64,000 nucleotides of DNA from Actinospica robiniae DSM 44927 (GTDB lineage Bacteria > Actinomycetota > Actinomycetes > Streptomycetales > Catenulisporaceae): assembly GCF_000504285.1 (NCBI RefSeq), contig NZ_KI632511.1, positions 6,864,154 to 6,928,153 of the forward strand. The letters run 5' to 3'. Positions 26,706 to 34,498 of this stretch are shown in pieces (within the stretch, counting starts at the first letter, position 1; each line of letters begins with the position of its first letter). The position numbers and the translations under genes were made by a program. Under the pieces are notes generated by a model, which was not told the DNA's origin, made no database searches, and was given only the letters and a program-made list of their open reading frames with translations.

Positions 26706-27706
26706 CGCGCGCCGCCGTCTTCGGTCCGGGCAACTGGGGTACCGCGTTCGGCATGGTGCTGGCGGACGCCGGCACCGAGGTGACGCTGTGCGGCCGCCGT
26801 CCGGACCTGATCCAGTCGATCAACGTGGACCGGCAGAACCCGGACTACCTGCCCGGGATCATCTTGCCGGACGGGATGAGCGCGACCACCGATCCGGCCG
26901 AGGCGCTCGACGGCGCGGGCATCGTGGTGCTCGCGGTGCCGTCGCAGACGCTGCGGGCCAACCTGTCCACCTGGGCCGGGCTGGCCGGGCCGGAGACCGT
27001 GTTCGTCTCGCTGATGAAGGGGATCGAGCTGGGCACCTGCATGCGGATGAGCGAGGTCATCGCCGAGTGCAGCGGGGCCGGGCCGGACCGGATCGCGGTG
27101 GTCTCCGGACCCAACCTGGCGCACGAGATCGTCCGCCGGATGCCGGCCGGCACGGTGGTGGCCAGCGCCGACCAGTCGACCGCGGAGCGGTTGCAGAAGG
27201 CCTGCCACACCCCGTACCTGCGGCCGTACACCAGCACCGACGTGATCGGCTGCGAGCTCGGCGGCGCGGTCAAGAACGTGATCGGCCTGGCCGCCGGGAT
27301 GGCCGACGGGATGGGCTTCGGCGACAACGCCAAGGGCACCCTGATCACCCGCGGCCTGGCCGAGACCACGCGCCTCGGCGTGGCCGCGGGCGCCGACCCG
27401 TACACCTTCGCCGGCCTGGCCGGCCTCGGCGACGTGGTGGCCACCTGCGGTTCCTCGCTCTCGCGCAACCACATGTTCGGCGTGCACCTCGGGCGCGGGC
27501 TGAGCGTGGCCGAGACGAGCGAACTGGTGCGCGAGACGGCCGAGGGCGTGAAGTCCTGCCGATCGGTGCTGGAGCTGGCGGAGCGCCACGGAGTGGACAT
27601 GCCGATCGCGCGCGCCGTGGTCGGTGTGGTCCATGAAGGCCACTCGCCGAAGGAGATGCTCGCGACGCTGATGGCGCGGACCGCGAAGTCCGAGGCCTTG
27701 TACTAG
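26702..27706 (+). CDS. gpsA: Glycerol-3-phosphate dehydrogenase (NAD(P)+)
   Basis: A 334-residue enzyme that reduces dihydroxyacetone phosphate to sn-glycerol 3-phosphate for phospholipids. The nucleotide-binding loop is VFGPGNWGTAFG (GxGxxG-like). The catalytic Lys region reads GGAVKNVIGLAAGMADG, and SGPNLAHEI matches the conserved SGP block. Length is normal. ATG 26702 overlaps the plsC stop. The TAG stop codon lies inside the left arm of a MITE-like element (27703-27870), so the last codons may have been altered by its insertion. Confidence 0.95.
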   Translation: MTRAAVFGPGNWGTAFGMVLADAGTEVTLCGRRPDLIQSINVDRQNPDYLPGIILPDGMSATTDPAEALDGAGIVVLAVPSQTLRANLSTWAGLAGPETVFVSLMKGIELGTCMRMSEVIAECSGAGPDRIAVVSGPNLAHEIVRRMPAGTVVASADQSTAERLQKACHTPYLRPYTSTDVIGCELGGAVKNVIGLAAGMADGMGFGDNAKGTLITRGLAETTRLGVAAGADPYTFAGLAGLGDVVATCGSSLSRNHMFGVHLGRGLSVAETSELVRETAEGVKSCRSVLELAERHGVDMPIARAVVGVVHEGHSPKEMLATLMARTAKSEALY

Positions 27707-27870
27707 GGCGCGTTTGAGAAGTATCGCCGGGGCCGCGACGCCTGCCACGCACGCTCGCTGCGTTGCCGGATCGGTTACAGACGGCCGAGTATGCGCCCGA
27801 CCCGGCGCCTTGCGAGCGCACGCGTCAGACGCCGTGGCCTGAGCCGACGCTACTTCTCAACACGCCCTAG
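27703..27870. mobile_element. 168-base MITE-like element
   Basis: The ends CTAGGGCGCGTTTGAGAAGTA (27703-27723) and its near-inverse TACTTCTCAACACGCCCTAG (27851-27870) form 20-base terminal inverted repeats with one mismatch and one indel. CTAG at both tips may be the target duplication. The inside also pairs (CGCACGCTCGC / GCGAGCGCACGCG). There is no coding capacity. Ends of the type GGGCGTGTTGAGAAGT resemble those of actinobacterial IS elements, so it is probably a non-autonomous derivative mobilised in trans. Confidence 0.7.
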
Positions 27871-28079
27871 GCATCCGGGTGCGCGTCGTGTTGGAGCGCC
27901 TTGCGGAAGATCCCTGTGCCGATGTGGGATCCGCAGCTCACCGGGTTCTCGAGCCGGCCTCACCGCCACAGGATCGGGCTGAGTAGAGGTCCGCTCGACT
28001 GATGAGCATCACTCGCTCGGACTCTGGCGGCCGCCCCAGCTCGACCTAGCCCTTGTTCCCCTATTAGTGTCTTGGGACT
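27871..28079. other. Intergenic region upstream of ddl
   Basis: Together with the MITE this makes a 373-base gene-free gap. No gene is supported. The last 40 bases (CCCTTGTTCCCCTATTAGTG and on) hold a TATTAG -10-like box about 20 bases before the ddl ATG and no ribosome binding site, so a leaderless ddl message is possible. Confidence 0.35.
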
Positions 28080-29228
28080 ATGAGCGACCCGATTGCCGTT
28101 CCCGCCCACTCCGCCACCGATGTCAAGGTGCGTGTCGCCGTCGTGTTCGGCGGCCGCTCCAGCGAACACGCCATCTCCTGCGTCACCGCCGGCAGCGTGC
28201 TGAAGGTCCTCGATCCGCAGCGCTACGAGGTCGTGCCGGTCGGGATCTCCACCGACGGCCGCTGGGTGCTCGCGGATGGGATCGCCGACCAGCTCGCGAT
28301 CACCGACGGCGCGCTGCCGCCGCGGCTGGACGAGACCAGCGGCGCGCTGGTGACCATGGCGCCGGACCCGACCGCGCGTGAGCTGACGGTGCACGAGCCG
28401 GGCGCGGTGCCCAAGGTCCTCGGCGACGTGGACGTGGTGCTGCCGCTGCTGCACGGGCCGTACGGCGAGGACGGCACGCTGCAGGGGCTGCTCGAGCTCG
28501 CCGGGATCCCCTACGTGGGCTCCGGGGTGCTCTCCTCAGCGGTGTCGATGGACAAGGACGTGATGAAGCGCCTGCTGGCGGCCTCGGGGCTGCCGGTCGG
28601 GCCGTACGTGTCGCTGCGCGCGGCGCAGTGGGACCAGGACCCGGCGGCGGTGCGCCAGGCGGTCGCAGAGCTCGACTACCCGGTGTTCGTCAAGCCGGCC
28701 CGCGGCGGGTCGTCCAACGGCATCTCGAAGGTGCACGGGCCGGAGCAGCTCGGCGCCGCGATCGAGGCGGCGCGGGCGCACGATCCGAAGCTGGTGATCG
28801 AGGGCATGCTGCGCGGCCGGGAGATCGAGGTCGGCGTGCTGGCCGGGATCCACGGCGCGCGGCCGGAGGCCTCGCTGCCGGCCGAGATCAAGGTGCACGA
28901 GGGCCACGAGTTCTACGACTTCGAGGCCAAGTACCTGGACGGCACCACCGACATCGACCTGCCCGCGCGGCTCACCGAGTCGCAGCTGGCTGAGATCCGC
29001 GAGCTGGCGGTGGCGGCGTTCCTCGCGCTCGAGTGCGAAGGGCTGGCCCGGGTGGACTTCTTCCTGCTGGACGAGGGCGGCTTCGTGGTCAACGAGGTGA
29101 ACACGATGCCCGGGTTCACCCCGACCTCGATGTTCCCGCAGATGTGGGCGGCCACCGGGGTGGCCTACGGCGAACTGGTGGACCGGTTGCTGACCGAGGC
29201 GCTGACGCGTCCGGCCGGGTTGCGCTGA
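28080..29228 (+). CDS. ddl: D-alanine--D-alanine ligase
   Basis: A 382-residue ATP-grasp enzyme that makes the D-Ala-D-Ala end of the peptidoglycan precursor. Signatures are VAVVFGGRSSEHAISC (N-terminal), HGPYGEDGTLQGLLEL, YPVFVKPARGGSSNGISKV (ATP-binding Lys) and FVVNEVNTMPGFTPTSMFP (metal and substrate site). The Ser of the HGxxGEDG/EHxxSC pocket is of the normal D-Ala type, not a D-lactate ligase variant as far as visible. Start at ATG 28080. A strong terminator follows at 29253. Confidence 0.96.
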   Translation: MSDPIAVPAHSATDVKVRVAVVFGGRSSEHAISCVTAGSVLKVLDPQRYEVVPVGISTDGRWVLADGIADQLAITDGALPPRLDETSGALVTMAPDPTARELTVHEPGAVPKVLGDVDVVLPLLHGPYGEDGTLQGLLELAGIPYVGSGVLSSAVSMDKDVMKRLLAASGLPVGPYVSLRAAQWDQDPAAVRQAVAELDYPVFVKPARGGSSNGISKVHGPEQLGAAIEAARAHDPKLVIEGMLRGREIEVGVLAGIHGARPEASLPAEIKVHEGHEFYDFEAKYLDGTTDIDLPARLTESQLAEIRELAVAAFLALECEGLARVDFFLLDEGGFVVNEVNTMPGFTPTSMFPQMWAATGVAYGELVDRLLTEALTRPAGLR

Positions 29229-29252
29229 GCCGCGTCGACGCGAACAGCGAAC

Positions 29253-29284
29253 AGGCCCGTTCCGGAGTCTCGGAGCGGGCCTGA
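29253..29284 (+). terminator. Terminator after ddl
   Basis: A 13-base stem CAGGCCCGTTCCG / CGGAGCGGGCCTG with one T-G pair and a six-base loop, 25 bases after the ddl stop and before the convergent DUF3515 gene; it may work in both directions. Confidence 0.65.
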
Positions 29285-29313
29285 CACGTGAGCGGGGGGC
29301 TTCGGCGCTCGCC

Positions 29314-29859
29314 TTACGCGGGGGCGTCGTCGGCGCCGGGGCGGCCGTCGTTGCGGGTGGTGCCGGCGACGACGGCGGGGGAGAGGTCGGTCGGCGCGTC
29401 CATGGTGGGCGCCTGGGTCGCGGCGAGGTTGTAGGACTTCGGCACGAACACCTCGACGTACACGGAGCGGTAGATCGCCACGAAGGCGTAGCCGTCGGAG
29501 CCGGGCACGACCAGCCAGGAGACGCCGGCGCTGTAGACGGCCTGGGCGTTGGGGTCGTACTGCTTGGTGCCGGAGGCCAGGACGGCCGGTTCGCCGATGC
29601 CGCAGGTGAGCACGATCGGGCTGGAGCCCCAGGCGGCGGTGAGCGGGGAGTCGGGGGAGGTGGTGTCGCGCTTCTGCCCGTCCACGGTGGCGGGCAGGTG
29701 GCGCTGCAGGGTCGCGCAGGCGGCCTCGGTCTTCGCGTCGGCCTTCGGCGGGGTGACCGCGACCGCGCTGTCCGCGCTGAGCACCAGCCAGGCCACGGCT
29801 CCGGCGACGCTGGCGGCCACCACCGCGGCGGTGGGAAGAAGGACTCTGAGCTTGTTCAC
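29314..29859 (-). CDS. DUF3515 family membrane-anchored protein
   Basis: A 181-residue protein. One N-terminal membrane segment (about 6-30; VLLPTAAVVAASVAGAVAWL) precedes an extracytoplasmic domain with two conserved cysteines (EAACATLQRHLP and IVLTCGIGEPAVL), the pattern of the DUF3515 family. The family is conserved in actinobacteria at this place next to ddl and thiL; its role is unknown. The GTG at 29859 overlaps the stop of the upstream Lrp-like gene by four bases (GTGA), so the two are translated together. Confidence 0.85.
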   Translation of the reverse strand: MNKLRVLLPTAAVVAASVAGAVAWLVLSADSAVAVTPPKADAKTEAACATLQRHLPATVDGQKRDTTSPDSPLTAAWGSSPIVLTCGIGEPAVLASGTKQYDPNAQAVYSAGVSWLVVPGSDGYAFVAIYRSVYVEVFVPKSYNLAATQAPTMDAPTDLSPAVVAGTTRNDGRPGADDAPA

Positions 29860-30092
29860 CCGAGGTTGACCACCGGGCACGTCAGGGTCCGGGTGATGCC
29901 CTCGATGACCTGGATCCGGGCGACGATGAGCCGGCCCAGGTCGTCCATGGTCTCGGCTTCGGTGCGCACGATCACATCATAGGGACCGGTCACGTCCTCA
30001 GCGGACAGTACCCCGGGCAGCTCGGTGATCTGGCCGGCCACCGCGGCGGCGCGGCCGACTTCGGTCTGTACGAGGATGTAGGCCTGAACCAC
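29856..30092 (-). CDS. Stand-alone Lrp/AsnC ligand-binding (RAM) domain protein
   Basis: A 78-residue protein that is only the effector-binding RAM domain of Lrp/AsnC regulators (VQAYILVQTEVGRAAAVAGQ, GPYDVIVRTEAETMDDLGRL) without a helix-turn-helix. Such proteins form ring oligomers and bind amino acids; they cannot bind DNA by themselves. The GTG at 30092 has GGAGGG seven bases upstream, so the ATG in that Shine-Dalgarno is not the start. Coupled to the DUF3515 gene. The upstream TTGACT and TATAAG boxes on the minus strand look like part of a promoter. Confidence 0.85.
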   Translation of the reverse strand: MVQAYILVQTEVGRAAAVAGQITELPGVLSAEDVTGPYDVIVRTEAETMDDLGRLIVARIQVIEGITRTLTCPVVNLG

Positions 30093-30273
30093 GATGGAGC
30101 CCTCCATTTGGACTACTACTTATAGTCAATGAGAACTAGGCGACGGCGAAACGTTACCGGCCCGACCCGGGGATGCCGCAAGGGGGTTCCCCTAGTTCCA
30201 CACCTTTGAGGGTGGTTCGGCGGGGATCCGCGTGATTCGGCGAGGATCCGGGGCGTCATGGGTGGCGTCTACA
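30093..30273. other. Divergent intergenic region before thiL repeats
   Basis: Part of a 343-base gap. It should contain the minus-strand promoter of the Lrp-like gene and the plus-strand promoter of thiL. Two diverged direct repeats are seen (TTCGGCGGGGATCCGCG and TTCGGCGAGGATCCGGG around 30216 and 30237). Confidence 0.4.
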
Positions 30274-30281
30274 GTGGTTGC

Positions 30282-30362
30282 GTGAGCGAGCTTGCGAGCG
30301 AACCGATAGGCACTGAGTGTCCGCGAACGCGCCTACCGAGCGCTAGCGAGGTGGTTGCGTGA
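30282..30362 (+). CDS. Small ORF 1 upstream of thiL (26 aa, coupled)
   Basis: GTG-initiated 26-codon frame (VSELASEPIGTECPRTRLPS then ASEVVA) whose TGA overlaps the GTG of the next copy as GTGA. It is created by the 77-base repeat. If translated it would hand ribosomes to the next ORF and then to thiL. There is no homology-type evidence that the peptide itself matters. Confidence 0.35.
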   Translation: MSELASEPIGTECPRTRLPSASEVVA

Positions 30363-30439
30363 GCGAGCTTGCGAGCGAACCGATAGGCACTGAGTGCCCG
30401 CGAACGCGCCCACCGAGCGCTAGCGAGGTGGTTGCGTGA
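30359..30439 (+). CDS. Small ORF 2 upstream of thiL (26 aa, coupled)
   Basis: The second copy of the repeat-encoded frame, identical to ORF 1 except Leu18 to Pro. Its TGA (30437-30439) overlaps the thiL GTG (30436-30438), so reading of this ORF would directly couple to thiL. Confidence 0.35.
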   Translation: MSELASEPIGTECPRTRPPSASEVVA

Positions 30440-31431
30440 GCGAGGTAGAGGCGGGGCGGGGTGATTTGACCGGTGACTCCACATTAGGCCAGATCGGTGA
30501 ATTCGGCCTGATCGACCGAGTGGCGCGGCGGGCGGAGCAGGGTCCGGCGGTAATGCTCGGCCCGGGCGACGACGCGGCGGTGATCGCGGCGGCGGACGGG
30601 CGCGTGGTGGCCAGCACCGATCTGCTCGTGGAGGGCCGCCACTTCCGCCGGGACTGGTCCAGCGCGTACCAGATCGGGCGCAAGGCCGCTGCGCAGAACC
30701 TGGCCGACATCGCCGCCATGGGCGCGGTCGGCACGGCGCTGCTGGTGGGCCTGGTCGCGCCCGCCGACCTGCCGCTGAGCTGGGCCAGGGACCTGGCCGC
30801 GGGGCTCGCGGACGAGGCCGCGCTGGTGGACGCCTCGGTGGCCGGCGGCGACACCGTGCGCGCGGACACGCTCATGCTGGCCGTCACCGCCCTCGGCGAC
30901 CTGGCCGGACGGCCGCCGGTGCTGCGCTCGGGCGCTCGGCCGGGCGACGTCGTGGCCTTCGCCGGGGAGCTGGGCTGGAGCGCGTGCGGCTTGGAGCTGC
31001 TGCGCCGGGAGATCGACGGCCCGAAGCTCGCCTTGGCCCGGCACCGCAGCCCTCAGCCCCCCTACCAGCAAGGTCCGGCGGCCGCTCAGGCGGGCGCGAC
31101 GGCCATGCTGGACGTGAGTGACGGCCTGCTCGCCGACCTCGGGCACATCGCCGAGGAGAGCGGCGTGGCCGTCGATCTGGACCCCGAGGCCTTCCCGCTG
31201 GACCCGCAGCTGCGCGAGACGGCCGCGCAGCTCGGCCTCGACCCGCTCTCCTGGATCCTGACCGGCGGCGAGGACCACGCGCTGGCCGCGACCTTCCCGC
31301 CGGAGGCCACGCTCCCGGCTGGGTGGACCGTGGTCGGCCGGGTGCACGAACGTGCCGCCGACGACGCGCCGCTGGTGACGGTGAGTGGCCGAACCTGGGC
31401 CGGAGCAGCCGGCTGGGACCACTTCTCGTGA
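30436..31431 (+). CDS. thiL: Thiamine-monophosphate kinase
   Basis: A 331-residue PurM-like kinase that phosphorylates thiamine phosphate to thiamine diphosphate, the active cofactor. Visible motifs are the N-terminal [13 protein letters not shown], the metal site [32 protein letters not shown] and the second site [15 protein letters not shown]. Starts with GTG 30436, inside the last partial copy of the 77-base repeat, and overlaps thiD by four bases (GTGA). No THI riboswitch was recognised upstream; the leader consists of the repeats. Confidence 0.93.
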   Translation: MSEVEAGRGDLTGDSTLGQIGEFGLIDRVARRAEQGPAVMLGPGDDAAVIAAADGRVVASTDLLVEGRHFRRDWSSAYQIGRKAAAQNLADIAAMGAVGTALLVGLVAPADLPLSWARDLAAGLADEAALVDASVAGGDTVRADTLMLAVTALGDLAGRPPVLRSGARPGDVVAFAGELGWSACGLELLRREIDGPKLALARHRSPQPPYQQGPAAAQAGATAMLDVSDGLLADLGHIAEESGVAVDLDPEAFPLDPQLRETAAQLGLDPLSWILTGGEDHALAATFPPEATLPAGWTVVGRVHERAADDAPLVTVSGRTWAGAAGWDHFS

Positions 31432-32240
31432 CCCGGCCCGGTGCGGGCACCGCCCGACCCAGGGTCCTGACGATCGCGGGCTCGGACTCCGGCGGCGGGG
31501 CAGGCATCCAGGCGGATCTGAAGACCGTTCAGGCGCTCGGCGGGCACGGAATGAGCGCGATCATACTTGTCACCGCGCAGAACTCACTGGGCGTCAGCGG
31601 ATCCTGGCCGCTCCCGCCGGCGGCGATCGAGGCACAGTTCCGCGCGTGCGTCGACGACATCGGCGTGGACGCGATCAAAACCGGCGCGCTCGGCGACGAG
31701 CGGACCGTACGGCTCGTCGCGGAGCTGCTGGGCACGGTCGGCGGGCACGTCCCGGTCGTGGTGGATCCGGTCGCGCTCTCCAAGCACGGCGACACCCTGC
31801 TGGCCGGCCAGGCGCGCACGGCGCTCTTGGCGGAGCTGCTGCCCCGCACGACGGTCTTCACGCCCAATCTCGACGAAGCCGCCTGGCTGCTCGGCCGGCC
31901 TGTGCCCGACCGCGCGGCCATGTGCGAGGCGGCTCGCGACCTGCTCGCCCACGGTCCGCGCTGGATCCTGCTCAAGGGCGGCCACCTCGCTGACGACGCC
32001 GCGGCCGACCTGCTCACCGACGGCGAATCCGAGCACTGGTTCGTCGCCGAACGCATCCCCAACCGGCACACGCACGGCACCGGCTGCACGTACGCCAGCT
32101 CCGTCGCCACGTTCCTGGGCACCGGAGTACCGGTGCCGGAGGCCGTCCAGCGCGCGAAGGACTACGTCACCGAGGCCATCGCGCTCGGATATCCGCTCGG
32201 CGCGGGGATCGGACCGGTCGGGCATCCCGGCGCGCGCTGA
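31428..32240 (+). CDS. thiD: Hydroxymethylpyrimidine (phosphate) kinase
   Basis: A 270-residue ribokinase-fold enzyme that phosphorylates hydroxymethylpyrimidine (phosphate) for thiamine synthesis. Signatures are [20 protein letters not shown], the conserved [34 protein letters not shown] and the catalytic [21 protein letters not shown] 31428 overlaps the thiL stop as GTGA; both thiamine genes form one operon. The longer upstream frame is antisense-like overlap with thiL. Confidence 0.95.
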   Translation: MTRPGAGTARPRVLTIAGSDSGGGAGIQADLKTVQALGGHGMSAIILVTAQNSLGVSGSWPLPPAAIEAQFRACVDDIGVDAIKTGALGDERTVRLVAELLGTVGGHVPVVVDPVALSKHGDTLLAGQARTALLAELLPRTTVFTPNLDEAAWLLGRPVPDRAAMCEAARDLLAHGPRWILLKGGHLADDAAADLLTDGESEHWFVAERIPNRHTHGTGCTYASSVATFLGTGVPVPEAVQRAKDYVTEAIALGYPLGAGIGPVGHPGAR

Positions 32241-32249
32241 GCCGGCCGG

Positions 32250-33428
32250 TCACTTCGTGCCGGTGATCAGGTCCGCCGACCAGGTCGAGGTGTCCTGGCC
32301 GCACACGACGAGGTCGCGCAGCACAGTGTCGAGCCCGCCGGCGATAGAGGTCCCGACGCCGGGCGACCGCGTCTCCGCAGCGCATACCCGCCAGCCCGTG
32401 ATCGTCCTGCACGTGTGCGACGGATAGGAAAGCAGCGGGTCCGCGTCCGGGTCCTCATCCGGCGGACCGGCCCAGATCTCGACCTGCCCCCTGTTCGCTC
32501 CGGTGCCGAAGGTCAGGGTGACCAGAACGCTGTACGCGCTCGTGCCGCCGTCGACGGGCCGATCGACCTGTACCTGGGCGAGCCGCATCTGCGCTCGCGC
32601 GGGTACCCCCTTGATCTGCAGCGGAGTGGCGACGGTCGTGGTACCGATGACGGCCGTGTCCGCCACGTGCTCGAGCGTCTTCTCCGCCGTGTTGATCTCG
32701 AGGTAGGACCCGGAGACCGAAGCCCACGTACCCGAAGGCGTCTGCCAGACCAGTTCGGCGGACCCCTCGTCGTCGATGATGTCCGGGTGGATCGTGAACC
32801 AGTAGGCCTTGCCGCCGTTGACGTTCCGCGCGGCGATCCGATAGCCCGCGGTGGAGACGACCGACGTGGCCGGGCAACCCGGCGGCACCGCGGCCTGCTG
32901 GCCCGGCACCTGGGCCGCGTACGCGTAGACCGACAGAGAGATCTCCACATCCGGGTCGGAGGCGGAAGCGGCGTAGAGGACGTACGGGCTGCTCGTGCTG
33001 ATCGCGAAGCCGCCGTCGAAGAACGGAACCGCTTGGCTGACCTGGGAGACCTCATCCGAGGGCAGCCAGCCGAACCGGCCGGGCACCTCGGTGCGGTAGT
33101 CGCCGGGCCCCGGATCGGCCTCGCCGACCAAGGTGGGGCAGGTGTCCGAGGACCTCGGATTCGCGGTGCCGAGCGTTCTGTCGGGCAGCAGCAGGCCTGC
33201 CGTCGCGACGGCACCGACGGCGGCCACCCCGGCCAGGCTTCGGACGATCTTGTGCCGGCGGCGGAGCAGGAATCCGTCCCGCGCCGCCTTGGCGACGTCG
33301 ATCCGGCTCGGCGGCGCCGCCTCCTGGGCGAGCCGGTGCAGAGCCTCGGCCGGATCGAACCGGCTCTGCCCGGCTGTGCCGTGCTGCTCCTCGTCGCCGA
33401 TCCAGTCGGAGAAGGGCTGCTTGTTCAC
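32250..33428 (-). CDS. Membrane-anchored protein coupled to an ECF sigma factor
   Basis: A 392-residue protein. About 55 cytoplasmic residues (VNKQPFSDWIGDEEQHGTAG) precede one membrane helix (about 57-80; VRSLAGVAAVGAVATAGLLL) and a large outside domain with several cysteines (DTCPTLVGEAD, PPGCPATSVVS, HTCRTITGWRVCAAETRS). The GTG at 33428 overlaps the sigma-factor stop (GTGA). Single-pass proteins coupled to SigE-type ECF factors are common in streptomycetes and are suspected to modulate the sigma factor, but no zinc anti-sigma motif (HxxxCxxC) is seen. Function unknown. Confidence 0.75.
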   Translation of the reverse strand: MNKQPFSDWIGDEEQHGTAGQSRFDPAEALHRLAQEAAPPSRIDVAKAARDGFLLRRRHKIVRSLAGVAAVGAVATAGLLLPDRTLGTANPRSSDTCPTLVGEADPGPGDYRTEVPGRFGWLPSDEVSQVSQAVPFFDGGFAISTSSPYVLYAASASDPDVEISLSVYAYAAQVPGQQAAVPPGCPATSVVSTAGYRIAARNVNGGKAYWFTIHPDIIDDEGSAELVWQTPSGTWASVSGSYLEINTAEKTLEHVADTAVIGTTTVATPLQIKGVPARAQMRLAQVQVDRPVDGGTSAYSVLVTLTFGTGANRGQVEIWAGPPDEDPDADPLLSYPSHTCRTITGWRVCAAETRSPGVGTSIAGGLDTVLRDLVVCGQDTSTWSADLITGTK

Positions 33429-33946
33429 GCTGACACCCCGCCTTCGATCTCGAGCAGCGCGCACAGCGACGCGATTGCGCGGGAGGTGTGGGACTTGACC
33501 CTGCTCTGGGAGCAGTTGAGTTCGGCCGCGGTCTGTTTCACCGTCAGATCGCAGTAGTAGCGCAGCACGAGCGCGGCGCGCTGCCGCGGCGGCAGGGTGG
33601 CGAAGGCATCGCGCAGGCTGAGCGAGACGTCCAGGTCGGGTGTCTCGACCGCGAGGTCCTCGGCGACGTGCCCGGGGGAGACGATGCGCTTCCACCAGGG
33701 GCGGCGCGTCTCGGAGATGAAGGTGTCGACGAGGATGGCGCGCAGGTGGCCGTCCAGATTCTGGAACGTACGGTCCCGCGGCCAGTGCGCGTAGAGCCTC
33801 GTCATCGAGATCTGCGCCAGGTCGTCGGCCTGGTCCCAGTCCTGGCACAGCAGATAGGCGACGCGCCGCAGCCAGGGCGTGCGCGTGGCCATGTGCTCGG
33901 CGAAGTCCCAGTCAGGTAGGTGCGGTGGCATCGGGATCCCGTCCAT
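33425..33946 (-). CDS. ECF RNA polymerase sigma factor (SigE-family)
   Basis: A 173-residue ECF sigma factor. Region 2 reads WLRRVAYLLCQDWDQADDLA and QISMTRLYAHW. Region 4 is LPPRQRAALVLRYYCDLTVK followed by QTAAELNCSQSRVKSHTSRA, the helix-turn-helix for the -35 element. The start is uncertain: ATG 33946 is used; ATG 33931 has a closer GGGAT, and the frame is open to 34030. Co-translated with the membrane protein that follows. Its regulon is unknown. Confidence 0.85.
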   Translation of the reverse strand: MDGIPMPPHLPDWDFAEHMATRTPWLRRVAYLLCQDWDQADDLAQISMTRLYAHWPRDRTFQNLDGHLRAILVDTFISETRRPWWKRIVSPGHVAEDLAVETPDLDVSLSLRDAFATLPPRQRAALVLRYYCDLTVKQTAAELNCSQSRVKSHTSRAIASLCALLEIEGGVSA

Positions 33947-34032
33947 GCGGAAATCGGTCACCGCCGCCAACCGGCCCGAGGGCGGCCGGGTCGCACCGCG
34001 GAGCGCGGAGGCGGCGCGTGCAAATGACACCT

Positions 34033-34072
34033 CGAAGGGCGGTCACCCACATGTCGTGGGGACCGCCCTTCG
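34033..34072 (-). terminator. Terminator after rpmB
   Basis: A perfect 12-base stem CGAAGGGCGGTC / GACCGCCCTTCG with a further CCCAC/GTGGG pairing inside. It lies between rpmB and the sigma gene, both read on the minus strand, and should end rpmB transcription. Confidence 0.65.
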
Positions 34073-34119
34073 GAAACGCTCTGCGTGGCTTCCGGTGCTC
34101 CGGTGAGCGCAGGCGAAGG

Positions 34120-34308
34120 TCAGCGAGTGACCTTGCCGGCCTTCAGGCACTTGGTGCAGACGTTCTGCCGCTTCGGCGTGCCGTTCGGCAGCGTCGTGCG
34201 GATGTTCTGGATGTTCGGGTTGAACCGACGCTTGGTGCGACGGTGCGAGTGCGACACGTTCATGCCGAAACCCGGACCCTTGCCGCAGACGTCACAGTTG
34301 GCAGCCAC
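34120..34308 (-). CDS. rpmB: 50S ribosomal protein L28
   Basis: A 62-residue protein with the L28 pattern ([47 protein letters not shown]). Two CxxC pairs are present, so this is the zinc-binding (C+) form. The GTG at 34308 gives the normal length. It is divergent from the fatty acid kinase gene, as in other actinobacteria. Confidence 0.95.
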   Translation of the reverse strand: MAANCDVCGKGPGFGMNVSHSHRRTKRRFNPNIQNIRTTLPNGTPKRQNVCTKCLKAGKVTR

Positions 34309-34498
34309 GGGAGACACTCCAAAAGACCGTTGTTACAGGTGGACTCGCGCCCAGGCGTGTTCCGGGCAACCTGGTCAGGGTAACCCACCAATCCGGTCCG
34401 GTGCCAATCCGCCTTCGGAACACCTAAGGTGTTGGGCTGTCAATCGATTCTGCCAGTGTGGTCGGCGGGTGGGAAATCCCGCTCAGGAAGGGCGCGCC

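Larger units (their letters stand above)
30274..30444 (+). repeat. 77-base tandem repeat running into the thiL start
   Basis: Copies begin at 30274 and 30351 (unit starts GTGGTTGCGTGAGCGAG and contains GCGAACCGATAGGCACTGAG). A third copy begins at 30428 and breaks off after 17 bases, inside thiL. Each copy ends with GCTAGCGAGGTGGTTGC-GTG, that is with a start codon and its upstream region. The repeat has therefore multiplied the thiL start context. Confidence 0.85.

Noticed and set aside
30093-30435. THI (TPP) riboswitch upstream of thiL
   Set aside because: The conserved CTGAGA and ACCTGATCTGG-like blocks were not found; the leader is made of the 77-base repeats.
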